A stretch of DNA of 64,000 nucleotides, from contig JAFYHY010000060.1 of the NCBI GenBank assembly GCA_017538895.1, forward strand, positions 1 through 64,000. The letters are read 5' to 3'. Every line of letters starts with the position of its first letter. The first letter of the stretch is position 1. Below the pieces are notes generated by a model that saw only the letters and a list, made by a program, of their open reading frames with translations, was not told the origin of the DNA and ran no database searches. Positions 34,494 to 44,551 of the stretch are shown one piece after another. Both the position numbers and the translations under genes were made by a program. This DNA is from Aeriscardovia sp. GTDB taxonomy: Bacteria; Actinomycetota; Actinomycetes; Actinomycetales; Bifidobacteriaceae.

Positions 34494-37439
34494 ATGAACG
34501 AATCTAATGAACCAAGTACTACTTTTTCTGAAGATACAATACGTGCAGCAGTGCATAATGCTTTTATAGAACAAAGTACGAAGACATTGCAACAAGTTGA
34601 AACCATAGTTCATTACCCAAAAATTAAAGAACCAAATGGGCGTCTCCTTGTCGTTGATGGTCATTCATTAGCTTTTCGTGCTTTTTTCGCTTTACCAGTT
34701 GATAGCTTCACTAACCAAAACGGTCAAAGTACCAATGCTGTGTACGGTTTTATCAATATGCTGATGGAAACCATTCAAAAAGAACAGCCAACACATCTCG
34801 GTGTCGCGTTTGATATGCATGGTGGTACCTTCCGTAATGTCATGCTTACCGGATACAAAGGAACCAGAAACGCAGCACCATCAGAATTATTAACGCAGAT
34901 CCCACTCATCCAACAATTCCTCACGGCCTTAAACATCCCATACATTGAAATACCAGGATATGAAGGCGACGATGTTATCGCATCATTAGCAACCTACGCA
35001 GAAAAAAATTCGTATGAAACACTTGTTCTCTCAGGAGACCGTGATTCCTTCCAACTCATCGACGAAAATATCACCGTTCTTTATCCAGGACGCCACTTCA
35101 GTGATCTCCAACACATCACACCAAACGTTGTTCAAGAAAAATACAAAGTCACCCCAAACCAATATCCTGACATCGCCGCATTACGAGGAGAACAAGCAGA
35201 CAACATTCCAGGAGTTCCAGGAGTAGGAGACGGGTATGCTGCAAAATGGCTTGCCCAATTCGGATCACTCGAAAACCTCCTCAACAACGCGCAAAACATA
35301 CCAGGCAAAAAAGGACAAGCACTCCGCGACAACATTGAACAAGTCAAACTCAACCGACGTGTCAATGCAGTCGTCCGTAACCTTGACTGCGGTGTCGACT
35401 TCCAACAACTCCATATCGGACAACCACATATCCCAGACGTTGCACAACTACTTTCACAACTCCAATTCGGGAAACGCATGCGAGACAAAGTAGCCACCAT
35501 CTTCAACATCGACAGCAACTCACTCATACCACAACAATCACCATCAAACATACACAAAACAGAACAACAAGAATTCTCATACCCACTCGATAACTGTCAA
35601 CCAGCTGATCCACAAACTGATCAAATACACGACGATACCCACACCATCACCGATAACCAACACCTATCCCAATGGTTCACAGACACAACAAACCCCTACA
35701 TCATCTACTGCAACGGCACCTCTCATCCCGGACAATCCCATTGCACCACCATCAGTTTCTTACGAACTGACCAGCACCTCATCTCTCTCCAACACACAGA
35801 CTGCATCACCTATCACGATACAATCCAACATATCTTGCATACACGCACACTCATCGTCCACGGATACAAACAAACCATCCAATTAGCAGCAGAATTCCAC
35901 CTCACCATCCCACAACCTCTCTTTGACACAGAACTCGCAGCCTATCTCATCGACTCAGAATACACAGGAGAAACACTCACTGACCTGGCCTCACACTTCT
36001 TACGATATAAACCAGCACTCGCTCATCAAACCACAGCATACGCGATTCAAGATGGGTTTGATTTTGGTAGTGATGAAGAACTCATTGCTGATCAGCATAA
36101 TGAGCAAGAAAAAAATATTCTTTCCTGCAGTATTATCAATGCTTTATATATCAGTCTCGCTTCTGTTATTCATGATCGAAATCAAGATGATTTACTCACA
36201 CGCATTGAAATCCCAACTGCTGCTGTTCTCGCAGATATTGAAATGCATGGGTCAGCTGTTGATAGTTCACGATTAGATCAGTTACTTCAAGACTTTTCTC
36301 TTCAAGCGCAACAAGCGCACGATATCGCTTTAGAAGCTGCAGGACCAGGACATGATGATCTCAACTTGCAAAGCCCTAAACAACTTAGTCATGTTCTCTT
36401 CGACGAAATGAACTTAAAAGGCGGTAAAAAAACAAAAACAGGTGGATATTCAACCAATGCTTCTGCACTTCAAAAATTGTATCTTTGTTCCTATAACAAT
36501 GATCAAGCAAATACCTTTTTAGGGGCATTACTACGCTATCGTGAAGTCAATAAACTGAAACAGATCATGCAATCCTTAAAAGATGCTATTCATACTGATG
36601 ATCATTGTATTCATACAACCTTCTGTCAGAACATTACTGCAACAGGACGTTTAAGCTCAATGGATCCGAACCTTCAAAATATTCCTAACCGAAGTACTGA
36701 AGGACGGTTGATCCGTAGTATCTTTGTTCCACAATCACCATATATATCATTATTAAGTGCTGATTATTCTCAAATGGAACTCCGTATTATGGCGCATTTA
36801 TCTGGTGATAAAGCGCTTATTGAAGCATTTACTTCTGGGGTTGATTTTCATCGATATACTGCTTCCTTAGTGTACCAGACTCCTATGGAGCAAGTTACTG
36901 ATACACAACGCAATCATGTTAAAGCTATGAGTTATGGCCTTGCGTATGGTCTTAGTACCTATGGATTATCACAGCAATTGTCCATTAGTAACGATGATGC
37001 TAAGGAATTAAAATCAAAATACTTTAAGACCTTTGGAAGTGTTGAAGATTATTTGAAATCACTTGTTGATAAGGCAAAGAAGCTAGGGTATACCGAAACA
37101 ATGTTTGGGCGTCGTCGTTATTTTCCTAACTTACGTTCTAATAATCGAACAGCACGTATGGCAGCTGAACGTGCAGCATTAAATGCACCAATTCAAGGCT
37201 CATCTGCTGACATTATGAAAATAGCCATGGTACGTACGGCTCATGATCTTAAAGAAGCTCATTTACAATCAACCATTATTCTTCAAATTCATGATGAATT
37301 AGTTATCGAAGTTGCTTCTCATGAAGAAGAGCAAGTAACTAGCATTGTTAAAAATGCGATGGAACATGCTATTACCTTATCAGTTCCTCTTACCGTTTCT
37401 ATTGGTATGGGTACTAATTGGCAAACCGCAGCACACTGA
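34494..37439 (+). CDS. polA: DNA polymerase I
   Basis: 981 residues: an N-terminal 40-residue lead, a 5'-3' exonuclease domain (about 45-330; 'LLVVDGHSLAFRAFFALP', 'YEGDDVIASLA', 'SGDRDSFQLI', 'GVPGVGDGYAAKWLAQFG'), a 3'-5' exonuclease-like domain (about 390-580) without the DxE metal motif, so probably no proofreading, and the polymerase domain with motif A 'DYSQMELRIM' (Asp757), motif B 'RNHVKAMSYGLAYG', and motif C 'HDE' (933-935). It fills gaps in repair and removes Okazaki primers. Third-position usage flips sharply to C/A near base 34860 and back near 36048. The Nif3-like gene begins 12 bases after its stop. Confidence 0.95.
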   Translation: MNESNEPSTTFSEDTIRAAVHNAFIEQSTKTLQQVETIVHYPKIKEPNGRLLVVDGHSLAFRAFFALPVDSFTNQNGQSTNAVYGFINMLMETIQKEQPTHLGVAFDMHGGTFRNVMLTGYKGTRNAAPSELLTQIPLIQQFLTALNIPYIEIPGYEGDDVIASLATYAEKNSYETLVLSGDRDSFQLIDENITVLYPGRHFSDLQHITPNVVQEKYKVTPNQYPDIAALRGEQADNIPGVPGVGDGYAAKWLAQFGSLENLLNNAQNIPGKKGQALRDNIEQVKLNRRVNAVVRNLDCGVDFQQLHIGQPHIPDVAQLLSQLQFGKRMRDKVATIFNIDSNSLIPQQSPSNIHKTEQQEFSYPLDNCQPADPQTDQIHDDTHTITDNQHLSQWFTDTTNPYIIYCNGTSHPGQSHCTTISFLRTDQHLISLQHTDCITYHDTIQHILHTRTLIVHGYKQTIQLAAEFHLTIPQPLFDTELAAYLIDSEYTGETLTDLASHFLRYKPALAHQTTAYAIQDGFDFGSDEELIADQHNEQEKNILSCSIINALYISLASVIHDRNQDDLLTRIEIPTAAVLADIEMHGSAVDSSRLDQLLQDFSLQAQQAHDIALEAAGPGHDDLNLQSPKQLSHVLFDEMNLKGGKKTKTGGYSTNASALQKLYLCSYNNDQANTFLGALLRYREVNKLKQIMQSLKDAIHTDDHCIHTTFCQNITATGRLSSMDPNLQNIPNRSTEGRLIRSIFVPQSPYISLLSADYSQMELRIMAHLSGDKALIEAFTSGVDFHRYTASLVYQTPMEQVTDTQRNHVKAMSYGLAYGLSTYGLSQQLSISNDDAKELKSKYFKTFGSVEDYLKSLVDKAKKLGYTETMFGRRRYFPNLRSNNRTARMAAERAALNAPIQGSSADIMKIAMVRTAHDLKEAHLQSTIILQIHDELVIEVASHEEEQVTSIVKNAMEHAITLSVPLTVSIGMGTNWQTAAH

Positions 37440-37451
37440 GAAAGAAAAATT

Positions 37452-38399
37452 ATGAGTGAATTAACCTTAGCACAAGTTGTTACGCAGCTTGAAACACTAT
37501 ACCCATTACGATATGCGGAAAGTTGGGATTATCCTGGTCTTATTATCGGTGAACCGTCGGCATCTGTTAAAAAAATTTATTGTGCCGTTGACCCAAGTAT
37601 TGATATTGCTCGAGAAGCTGTAGCATGGGGTGCTGATCTGCTGATTACTCATCATCCTTTATGGTTCCGTTCGGTTCATACCATTTCTGGTGCTGGACAT
37701 CGTGGTTATGTGGCGCAAATGTTAATACAAAATCATTGTGCTTTATGGGTAGGGCATACAAATGCTGATGCAGCACATAGGGGAGTTAGTCATGTTTTAG
37801 CTGATGAACTTGGTCTTACTCATCAGGTACCTTTAGTTCCATTGTCAGATCCAACTTCACCATATCCTGTTGGTGAGGGGCGTGTAGGAGAGTTGAAATC
37901 TGCGATTTCATTGTATGATCTGGCTCAGCGAGTGAATGCGCTCATTCCACCAACAAAGCGTGGTATTGATGTTGCCGGTGACCTGGACATGCTTGTTCGT
38001 CATATTGCTATTGTGGGTGGATCAGGGGATTCGCTTTTAAATGAAGTTCGTCAGGCGCATGTTGATGTGTATATCACTAGTGATTTGCGTCATCACCCAA
38101 CATTAGATGCAATGCAGCAAGCACAACGTGAAGCTGATCTTCGTGCACAAGGAATTACTGTCAAAAATGAAATTATTCACGGTATAGCAGCTGATTATGA
38201 TGTTGATATTAAACCAGCATTAATTAATATTCCTCATTATGCTGCTGAAAAGAAGTGGTTTGATTATGCTATTCCTGACTTATTACAGGCATTGAAAGAG
38301 CATTATGATATTGTTCCTGAAATTTCTTTATCAGAGACGGATACAGATCCGTGGACTTTGCATTTGGATTCTCCTCAGGAGCCACATTTACCACGTTGA
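37452..38399 (+). CDS. Nif3-like dinuclear metal-centre protein (DUF34/NIF3)
   Basis: 315 residues of the NIF3/YbgI family, hexameric rings with a two-metal site; proposed roles include GTP cyclohydrolase-like or metal-handling activity, still unsettled. Key segments: 'YAESWDYPGLIIGEP' (the usual WDNxGL, here WDYPGL, losing the Asn), 'DLLITHHPLWFRSVHTI' with the His-His metal ligands, and 'VYITSDLRHHPTLDAM' late in the chain; the typical final 'HxxxE' metal site reads 'IIHGIAADYD'-like. It follows polA by 12 bases and is probably co-transcribed. tRNA-Pro lies downstream. Confidence 0.88.
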   Translation: MSELTLAQVVTQLETLYPLRYAESWDYPGLIIGEPSASVKKIYCAVDPSIDIAREAVAWGADLLITHHPLWFRSVHTISGAGHRGYVAQMLIQNHCALWVGHTNADAAHRGVSHVLADELGLTHQVPLVPLSDPTSPYPVGEGRVGELKSAISLYDLAQRVNALIPPTKRGIDVAGDLDMLVRHIAIVGGSGDSLLNEVRQAHVDVYITSDLRHHPTLDAMQQAQREADLRAQGITVKNEIIHGIAADYDVDIKPALINIPHYAAEKKWFDYAIPDLLQALKEHYDIVPEISLSETDTDPWTLHLDSPQEPHLPR

Positions 38400-38409
38400 T
38401 AATTCATCG

Positions 38410-38449
38410 GCGTGTCGTAATTTGCATATATTAAGTAATCCTATATACT
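38410..38449 (+). promoter_or_regulatory. Promoter of tRNA-Pro with upstream GCGTGTCGT element
   Basis: GCGTGTCGT (38410-38418), two bases, -35 TTTGCA (38421-38426), 17-base spacer, -10 TATACT (38444-38449). Confidence 0.78.
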
Positions 38450-38473
38450 TAAATAGTTGTTGTTAAACAATAT

Positions 38474-38547
38474 CGGGCCGTAGCGCAGCTTGGTAGCGCG
38501 CCTGCTTTGGGAGCAGGATGTCGCAGGTTCAAATCCTGTCGGCCCGA
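38474..38547 (+). tRNA. tRNA-Pro(TGG)
   Basis: 74 bases: acceptor CGGGCCG/CGGCCCG, anticodon stem CCTGC/GCAGG with loop TTTGGGA (anticodon TGG), T-arm with TTCAAAT, discriminator A, CCA not encoded. A run of T follows directly. Confidence 0.97.
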
Positions 38548-38564
38548 CTTTTTTGTATCTACCC

Positions 38565-38882
38565 TCATTTTTCTATTTTTTCCATTTCTTGATTCAACTT
38601 ATTAATTGTTTGAGTATTCGCATTAGTTGCTTTCTGTAATTCTGCTGTCGTTTGCTGAACTGAACATGATTGAACAGACACCATTACAGGCTTTTTTGCT
38701 AATTTTTCATAATACGCTTTATTAATTTGAACAGACTGCTGTGATTGTTGACATGCAAACAATGCAGAGGAATGCTGCTGCTTCTGCTCGTTCTGATAAT
38801 AAAAGACAAATCCAACAACACAGACAAGAACGATAACAACAGTTATAAAAATTTTTTTAAACGATATTCTTGCCATAATCAT
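38565..38882 (-). CDS. Small membrane-anchored protein of unknown function
   Basis: 105 residues: a basic start ('MIMARISFKK'), one hydrophobic segment (about residues 11-29) acting as signal anchor, then a Gln- and Lys-rich outer part with two cysteines ('ALFACQQSQQ' and 'SVQSCSVQQ'), which could form a disulfide, and a C-terminal helix likely to coil ('ANTQTINKLNQEMEKIEK'). I do not recognise a family. It lies downstream of ackA on the same strand but beyond the ackA terminator. The ATG has no clear ribosome binding site, so it may be weakly expressed. It could be an orphan lineage-specific gene. Confidence 0.6.
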   Translation of the reverse strand: MIMARISFKKIFITVVIVLVCVVGFVFYYQNEQKQQHSSALFACQQSQQSVQINKAYYEKLAKKPVMVSVQSCSVQQTTAELQKATNANTQTINKLNQEMEKIEK

Positions 38883-38897
38883 TAAACTTTTGTAAAA

Positions 38898-38939
38898 GAA
38901 GGTGGATACAGCTGAGATACCTCATCTATATCCACCTTC
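38898..38939 (-). terminator. Terminator of ackA
   Basis: 19-base arms (38898-38916 / 38921-38939) with two mismatches, loop of four; TTTTAC follows on the minus strand. Confidence 0.8.
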
Positions 38940-38962
38940 ACGAAGAACTTTATCAGTGATAA

Positions 38963-40186
38963 TTATTCAGCGGTGTTGCCATATGCGTCACCGTGAATAA
39001 CAATTTGCTCTGCCTTTTCAGCGATAGCTAATTCCTCATTGGTTGGGATAACACAGATAGCAACAGAGCTATCTGGTGTAGAAATAACACGTGGTTCCTT
39101 GCTACGTGTTTCATTCTTTATCTCATCCAACTTGATTCCAAATGGAGCTAACTTTTCGCAAACAAGCTTACGAACAACGTCATCATTTTCACCGACACCA
39201 GCAGTAAAGGTAATAGCGTCTAAGCCACCTAAGTGAGCCCAGTAAGAACCAATGTAGCTGACGATACGATGAATATACATATTAAGAGCTAACTGAGCAT
39301 CATGGTTTCCTTCTTCGATTAGCTTATGAACGATACGAAGATCACCATATCCAGTCATGCCAGCCATACCAGACTTATGATTGTATAAATCATCTAATTC
39401 GTCAACGGTCATATCTGTGTTACGAAGAAGATAGAAAATAGAAGCAGGATCAATATCACCTGTACGGCTTCCCATCATTAAACCTTCAAGTGGAGTTAAG
39501 CCCATAGAGGTTTCGATTGGAGTACCGGAAATTTGAGCGGAGACGGATGCGCCATTACCAATGTGAAGAACAATTTCCTTGAATCCTTCAAGAGGCTTAT
39601 GCAGTAATGCAGGAGTTTCTTTACCAATGAATTCGTGGCTGGTACCATGTGCACCATACTTCTTAATGTTGTACTTACGAGCAATTTCCTTATTCAATGG
39701 GTATGTCTTGACTTCTTCAGGCATCTCAGAGAAGAATGAAGAATCAAAAACCATGACTTGTGGAATAGATGGCAGTAAGTCACGCATTACTTCAACGCCA
39801 ATAGCTTCAGGACCATTGTGTAATGGAGCTAAAGTAGCGAGATCTTTTACAGACTGAATAGTCGCATCTGTTGCTAATGCTGGTGTAGGGAAGAGGGAAC
39901 CACCCTGAACAACACGGTGTCCGACAGCAATTAAACCAGCTTCAGATAATTCTGGTCCAAAAGTCTCAAAGAAGGTTAACACATGCTGTAATCCAGTACG
40001 GTGATCTGGGATTGGCTCAGTGAATTCATACTTTTCACCGTTAACTTCATGCCTATAATGACCATCAATTGGTTCACCAATAGATTCAACTAATCCTGAA
40101 GCAAGAGATTCAGAAGAATCAAGATCAATCAACTGATACTTAATAGAGCTGGATCCAGCATTAATCACAAGGACGGTTCGTGACAT
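38963..40186 (-). CDS. ackA: Acetate kinase
   Basis: Makes ATP and acetate from acetyl-phosphate, the main energy step of the bifid shunt. I chose the ATG at 40186 (407 residues, 'MSRTVLVINAGSSSIKYQ'), nine bases after GGAGG; the in-frame ATG three codons upstream touches the GGAGG. Motifs: 'NAGSSSIKYQL', 'VGHRVVQGG', 'VMVFDSSFF' (usual VxFDTAFH), 'YGAHGTSHEFI', 'LHIGNGASVSA', 'GLMMGSRTGDIDP', 'FTAGVGEND', 'IPTNEELAIA'. It starts 47 bases after pta with no terminator, so the two form an operon. Confidence 0.96.
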   Translation of the reverse strand: MSRTVLVINAGSSSIKYQLIDLDSSESLASGLVESIGEPIDGHYRHEVNGEKYEFTEPIPDHRTGLQHVLTFFETFGPELSEAGLIAVGHRVVQGGSLFPTPALATDATIQSVKDLATLAPLHNGPEAIGVEVMRDLLPSIPQVMVFDSSFFSEMPEEVKTYPLNKEIARKYNIKKYGAHGTSHEFIGKETPALLHKPLEGFKEIVLHIGNGASVSAQISGTPIETSMGLTPLEGLMMGSRTGDIDPASIFYLLRNTDMTVDELDDLYNHKSGMAGMTGYGDLRIVHKLIEEGNHDAQLALNMYIHRIVSYIGSYWAHLGGLDAITFTAGVGENDDVVRKLVCEKLAPFGIKLDEIKNETRSKEPRVISTPDSSVAICVIPTNEELAIAEKAEQIVIHGDAYGNTAE

Positions 40187-40233
40187 TATTATCATCCTCC
40201 ATTTATCGTAGTGTTATATGAGAAAATTATTTA

Positions 40234-41961
40234 TTATTTTTGAGCGGCAATTGCTGTCATAGCAATCGTATTGACAATATCCCAACTGGTTGATCCACGT
40301 GACAGATCATTAATTGGTTGCTTCAATCCTTGAAGGACGGGGCCAATTGCTACTGCTCCGCTGGTACGTTCAATTGCTTTATATAAAACATTACCTGTAT
40401 TTAAGTCAGGAGCAATAAACGTATTCACATGACCAGCATACGGATTATTCGGAGCTTTAATCTTTGCTACGGTTGGGTCAAAAGCTGCATCAAACTGGAT
40501 TGGTCCAATGATCTTTAAATCAGGATAACGTTGTTCTGTAATAGATACAGCTTCACGTACTAAGTCAACACTTGGACCATTCGCAGACGCAATAGTGGCA
40601 TATGAGAGGAAACCAATAATTGGATCAATACCAACCTGTCGCGCTGTGATTGCTGTCTGATAGGCGATTTCAGCTAGTTGGCTTGCAGTAGGATTAGGAA
40701 TTAACGCGATATCTGCGAAAATATCAATGCGCTTTGGAAGGCACATAAGCATGGATCCAGAGACGATTGTACTTTCCGGACGTGTTTTAATAATTTGTAA
40801 TGCAGGCCTGACGGTATTAGCAGTTGAATGAATTGCTCCTGAAACCATTCCATCAGCTAAACCAAGGTAAATCAGCATAGTACCAAAGTATGATGGGTCC
40901 TCAAGAAGACTTTCTGCTTCTTCCGTCGTGAGATGACGACTCTTCCGTGCTTGAAGAAGAGCAGGAAGCATTTTTTGACGTAATTCTGGATCTTCAAGTG
41001 ACCAAATAGTTGCATCTTTGATAAACGGTAAACCAAGATTAATTGCATGACGACGAATGCGATCTTCAGGACCAAGAAGAATGATATGCGCCATATGATG
41101 TTGTAAAACAAAATTCGCAGCGGTAAGGATACGATCATCCATACCTTCCGGAAGAACAATAGTTTTCTGATCACGTTTTGTTAAATGCATCAGCGTGTAT
41201 TGGAAGCATGCTGGTGTTATAGGAAGATCAGGAGAGTTCTTTCCTAAAATCTTTAATAGAGAATCATCAGTAACACCTTGATAATAGGCTTGTAAATAAT
41301 CATCTAAAGTAGGGTTCTCAGGATTCTGAAGTTGTGGAATAAACCAGACAGGAATTGCGAAATCTAAGAGTTCTAATTGTACATTATCATGCACGGTTTC
41401 AGGGCATGGTGATACAAAAGCACCAAGAACAGGAACTCCTTCTTCCTGAACAGTACGAATACACGCTTTAATTGTTTCTGCAATTTCATGAGCTGTACGA
41501 TGCTCGCCATTGACCGTGATAAGAACAGGCATCTGCAAATCACAAGCGAGGAGAGCATTCGTACGCATACTTGTTGGATGAATAATTGTTGAATAATCTG
41601 ACCCAATACCAACAACATAATCCGCATTTTTAATGCGTGATGTTTCATAGAATTTAGCAATGATCTCACGTCGCGATAGAGAATCATCAAGATAAAACTG
41701 GGAGGATTGCAATCCCACAGAATCAACAGCCGTTTCAAAGGATAGAGGCTGCTGAAGGGAACGATAAGCTTGCAACACTAAATCTATTATCATGCTATCC
41801 GCTGTTCCAATAGGTTGGAAAGCAGCAATAGTCGAGTACTGATGTGACAAGGTGTGCAATAAGCCAATCGCAACTGTATTACGGCCTTGATCTCCTTCAG
41901 GGCTATATACAAAGACACGATCATTATGGCCTACTGAATGACGAGGAAGCGGTAATATCAT
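40234..41961 (-). CDS. pta: Phosphate acetyltransferase, two-domain type
   Basis: Interconverts acetyl-CoA and acetyl-phosphate. 575 residues: an N-terminal domain resembling the P-loop (BioD-like) domain of long Pta proteins, but its Walker A is degenerate ('PEGDQGRNTVAIGL' in place of GxxxxGKS/T), then a linker without a recognisable DRTGG domain, and the catalytic PTA_PTB domain from about residue 255 ('TIVLPEGMDDRILTAANF', 'DGMVSGAIHSTANTVRPALQII', 'FADIALIPNPTASQLAEIA', 'GFLSYATIASANGP', 'FIAPDLNTGNVLYKA'). It is shorter than the E. coli protein (714). TAGTAT lies six bases before its ATG on the minus strand. Downstream is ackA. Confidence 0.94.
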   Translation of the reverse strand: MILPLPRHSVGHNDRVFVYSPEGDQGRNTVAIGLLHTLSHQYSTIAAFQPIGTADSMIIDLVLQAYRSLQQPLSFETAVDSVGLQSSQFYLDDSLSRREIIAKFYETSRIKNADYVVGIGSDYSTIIHPTSMRTNALLACDLQMPVLITVNGEHRTAHEIAETIKACIRTVQEEGVPVLGAFVSPCPETVHDNVQLELLDFAIPVWFIPQLQNPENPTLDDYLQAYYQGVTDDSLLKILGKNSPDLPITPACFQYTLMHLTKRDQKTIVLPEGMDDRILTAANFVLQHHMAHIILLGPEDRIRRHAINLGLPFIKDATIWSLEDPELRQKMLPALLQARKSRHLTTEEAESLLEDPSYFGTMLIYLGLADGMVSGAIHSTANTVRPALQIIKTRPESTIVSGSMLMCLPKRIDIFADIALIPNPTASQLAEIAYQTAITARQVGIDPIIGFLSYATIASANGPSVDLVREAVSITEQRYPDLKIIGPIQFDAAFDPTVAKIKAPNNPYAGHVNTFIAPDLNTGNVLYKAIERTSGAVAIGPVLQGLKQPINDLSRGSTSWDIVNTIAMTAIAAQK

Positions 41962-41967
41962 AAATTC

Positions 41968-41973
41968 ATACTA
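41968..41973 (-). promoter_or_regulatory. -10 box giving a probable leaderless pta mRNA
   Basis: Reading the minus strand, TAGTAT lies exactly six bases before the pta ATG (41961). There is no ribosome binding site. It sits just after the xfp terminator, so pta-ackA probably have their own promoter. Confidence 0.5.
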
Positions 41974-42006
41974 TCAATAAAACTAAGAAACATCTGAAAA
42001 AATGGG

Positions 42007-42037
42007 GGGGTGATGCAACAGAGTGTTGCATCACCCC
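42007..42037 (-). terminator. Terminator of xfp
   Basis: A perfect 14-bp stem (42007-42020 / 42024-42037) with loop GAG; TTTTTT follows a few bases later on the minus strand. Confidence 0.9.
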
Positions 42038-42067
42038 ATAATGGAAGAAGCGATTAATCGATTACTT

Positions 42068-44551
42068 TTATTCCTTTTCTTCAAGATTATCAGCACCGGT
42101 ATCTAATGTCATACGTGTACGATGATTAATATCAACATCAGGCCATTCCCAATTTGTGTAATCAGGATGATCATAACCATAATCAACAGACCATTGATAA
42201 GCGGTTAACCTGAATTTTTCAAGATCCTCAATTTGTTGAGCGAAATGATCTGCATCTACTAAACGTAAGGCTTCAGCGGTTAATGCATAACGATCTAGAT
42301 TGTTCACACGAACCATGTCATATGGTGTTGTTGTTGATCCTTGCTCCTCATAGCCGCGAATAGTCCAATTATCATGACCTGGACGATCCCAAATCAGTGA
42401 ATGTATTTCACGAGGATACGAGTGGTAGGCGAATAGAACAGGCTTATCTGCGGTGAAAAGTTGGGTGAACTCTTCATCGGTTAATGATTCATCATTCTCA
42501 GAATGGTTTTGCACACTCAAGAGACGCATAATGTTAACGACTTTGAAGCGAACACCAAGCTTGTTTAAGCGATCGGCAGCAGCCATTAATTCTTGTGTTG
42601 GAATATCTCCAACGCTGACTAACACAATCTGTGCTTCGTCATTGGAAGAAACGTTGCTTGCCCATGTCCATTCAGCAGCGCCTGCTTTCAATTCTTCACG
42701 TGCCTCATCAAGAGAAACCCATGTGGAGGATGGTTGCTTACCAGCGATCATGAGATTTATCTTATTTGTTGACATGAAGCATTGTTCTGCAATAGCTAAC
42801 AACTGATTTGGATCAGCAGCAAAATAAATATCCGTAACATGATCATTATTGAAATTCTTATTCAAGAGAATATCAATAATACCAGGATCCTGATGGCTAA
42901 ATCCATTATGATCTTGACGCCACACATGTGAGGTTACCAGTAAGTTCATTGAGGAGATTGGTTTTCTCCATGTAATATGGCGTACTGTTGCTTCAAGCCA
43001 CTTAGCATGCTGGTTTAGCATCGAGTCAATGACATGAGCGAAGGACTCGTAGGAACTCCATAATCCGTGATGTCCTGTTAAGAGATAACCTTCAAGAAAA
43101 CCTTCCATTTGATGTTCAGACAGTTGTTCGATCACTTGACCGGTAACAGCCAGATGTTCGTCTGTTTGGCTGCTTAAATAGCCTGCATCCCACTGCTTAT
43201 CAGTTACTTCATAGACAGAATTCAAACGGTTTGATGCTGTTTCATCAGGTCCAAATAGTCTGAAATCATGTGGATTATTTTTCATGATATCGCGAACATA
43301 ATATCCTAATTGACGTGTTGCAGATGTAGCACCCCAACCATGACCATAAGCTTCAACACCACGAACGCAATAATCATCTAATGTTGGTAACCGAAGATCA
43401 TGACGGATCAGACCTGCATTTGCATTCGGATTAGCACCTAAACGCAACTCACCTTTAGGCATGAAATCAGTGACTTCATGACGGAGAGTACCATTCTCAT
43501 CAAATAGTTCTTCTGGTTTATAGGATTCTAACCAGTTCTTGAAAATCTCAAAATGTTCCTCATTATCACGTGCAGATACAAGAGGAACTTGATGAGAACG
43601 CCAAGAGCCTTCTACCTTATGACCATCAATATACTTTGGTCCTGTCCATCCCTTTGGAGTACGGAAGATGATCATTGGATACATTGGAGAATGCATATCA
43701 TCGGTTTCAGCAATCGCTTTAATATCACAAATCTCATCAAAAACAGTTTCTAACAGTTCTGCGAAACGACGATGAATAGACATGTGATCTTCATCATCAA
43801 AACCTGCAATAAACTCGTATGGATGGTATCCCATACCTTCAAAGAATTCGTGTAATTCTTTATCAGGAATGCGGGAGAGGATGGTTGGGTTGGCAATCTT
43901 ATAACCATTCAGATGTAGGATCGGGAGAACAATACCATCTGTACGAGGATTAATAAGTTTATTGGACTGCCAGCTAGTTGCCAATGGTCCAGTTTCTGCT
44001 TCACCATCACCAACAACTGCAGGAACAAATAAACTTGGGTTATTCATTACTGCACCATAAGCATGTGATAAGGCGTACCCTAATTCACCGCCCTCATGAA
44101 TAGAACCTGGTGTTTCAGGAGCGAAATGTGATGGGACGCCACCAGGGTAGGAGAATTGACGGAAGAATTTCTGTAATCCCGCTTCATCGCGAGTAATTTC
44201 TGGATATACTTCTGTATAAGTTCCATCAATATAAGATTGGCTTGTTCCTGCAGGACCACCGTGACCTGGTCCCATAATAAAAACAGTATTCTGCTGATGA
44301 TCAGCAATCAGCCTATTAATATGACCTAATAAGAAGTTCAAGCCAAGAGTAGTACCAATATGCCCCACAACACGATATTTCAAATCATCTGTTGTAAATG
44401 GTGATCGCATCAAAGGATTACTGCGCAAATATACCTGTCCTACTGACATGTAATTTGCTGCCCTCCAATATTTATCAACTCCCATCAGCGAATCAGTGGA
44501 GACAGGACGTTGCAATTTCTTCCATGGAGTACCAAGAATAGGGCTTGTCAT
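42068..44551 (-). CDS. xfp: Xylulose-5-phosphate/fructose-6-phosphate phosphoketolase
   Basis: The thiamine-diphosphate enzyme that defines bifidobacterial sugar breakdown: it splits fructose-6-phosphate to erythrose-4-phosphate and xylulose-5-phosphate to glyceraldehyde-3-phosphate, each with acetyl-phosphate. 827 residues, the bifidobacterial size. Landmarks: '[16 protein letters not shown]', '[11 protein letters not shown]', 'GPGHGGPA', '[33 protein letters not shown]' (in parts), the cofactor motif '[11 protein letters not shown]' near residue 180 with '[11 protein letters not shown]', and 'SNRLNSVY' later. GGGAGAAC precedes the ATG. Two of its products feed the adjacent pta and ackA steps. 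Confidence 0.97.
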   Translation of the reverse strand: MTSPILGTPWKKLQRPVSTDSLMGVDKYWRAANYMSVGQVYLRSNPLMRSPFTTDDLKYRVVGHIGTTLGLNFLLGHINRLIADHQQNTVFIMGPGHGGPAGTSQSYIDGTYTEVYPEITRDEAGLQKFFRQFSYPGGVPSHFAPETPGSIHEGGELGYALSHAYGAVMNNPSLFVPAVVGDGEAETGPLATSWQSNKLINPRTDGIVLPILHLNGYKIANPTILSRIPDKELHEFFEGMGYHPYEFIAGFDDEDHMSIHRRFAELLETVFDEICDIKAIAETDDMHSPMYPMIIFRTPKGWTGPKYIDGHKVEGSWRSHQVPLVSARDNEEHFEIFKNWLESYKPEELFDENGTLRHEVTDFMPKGELRLGANPNANAGLIRHDLRLPTLDDYCVRGVEAYGHGWGATSATRQLGYYVRDIMKNNPHDFRLFGPDETASNRLNSVYEVTDKQWDAGYLSSQTDEHLAVTGQVIEQLSEHQMEGFLEGYLLTGHHGLWSSYESFAHVIDSMLNQHAKWLEATVRHITWRKPISSMNLLVTSHVWRQDHNGFSHQDPGIIDILLNKNFNNDHVTDIYFAADPNQLLAIAEQCFMSTNKINLMIAGKQPSSTWVSLDEAREELKAGAAEWTWASNVSSNDEAQIVLVSVGDIPTQELMAAADRLNKLGVRFKVVNIMRLLSVQNHSENDESLTDEEFTQLFTADKPVLFAYHSYPREIHSLIWDRPGHDNWTIRGYEEQGSTTTPYDMVRVNNLDRYALTAEALRLVDADHFAQQIEDLEKFRLTAYQWSVDYGYDHPDYTNWEWPDVDINHRTRMTLDTGADNLEEKE

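Noticed and set aside
34494-37439. Loss of the proofreading DxE motif in polA as a novelty
   Set aside because: Many bacterial Pol I proteins have an inactive 3'-5' exonuclease domain.
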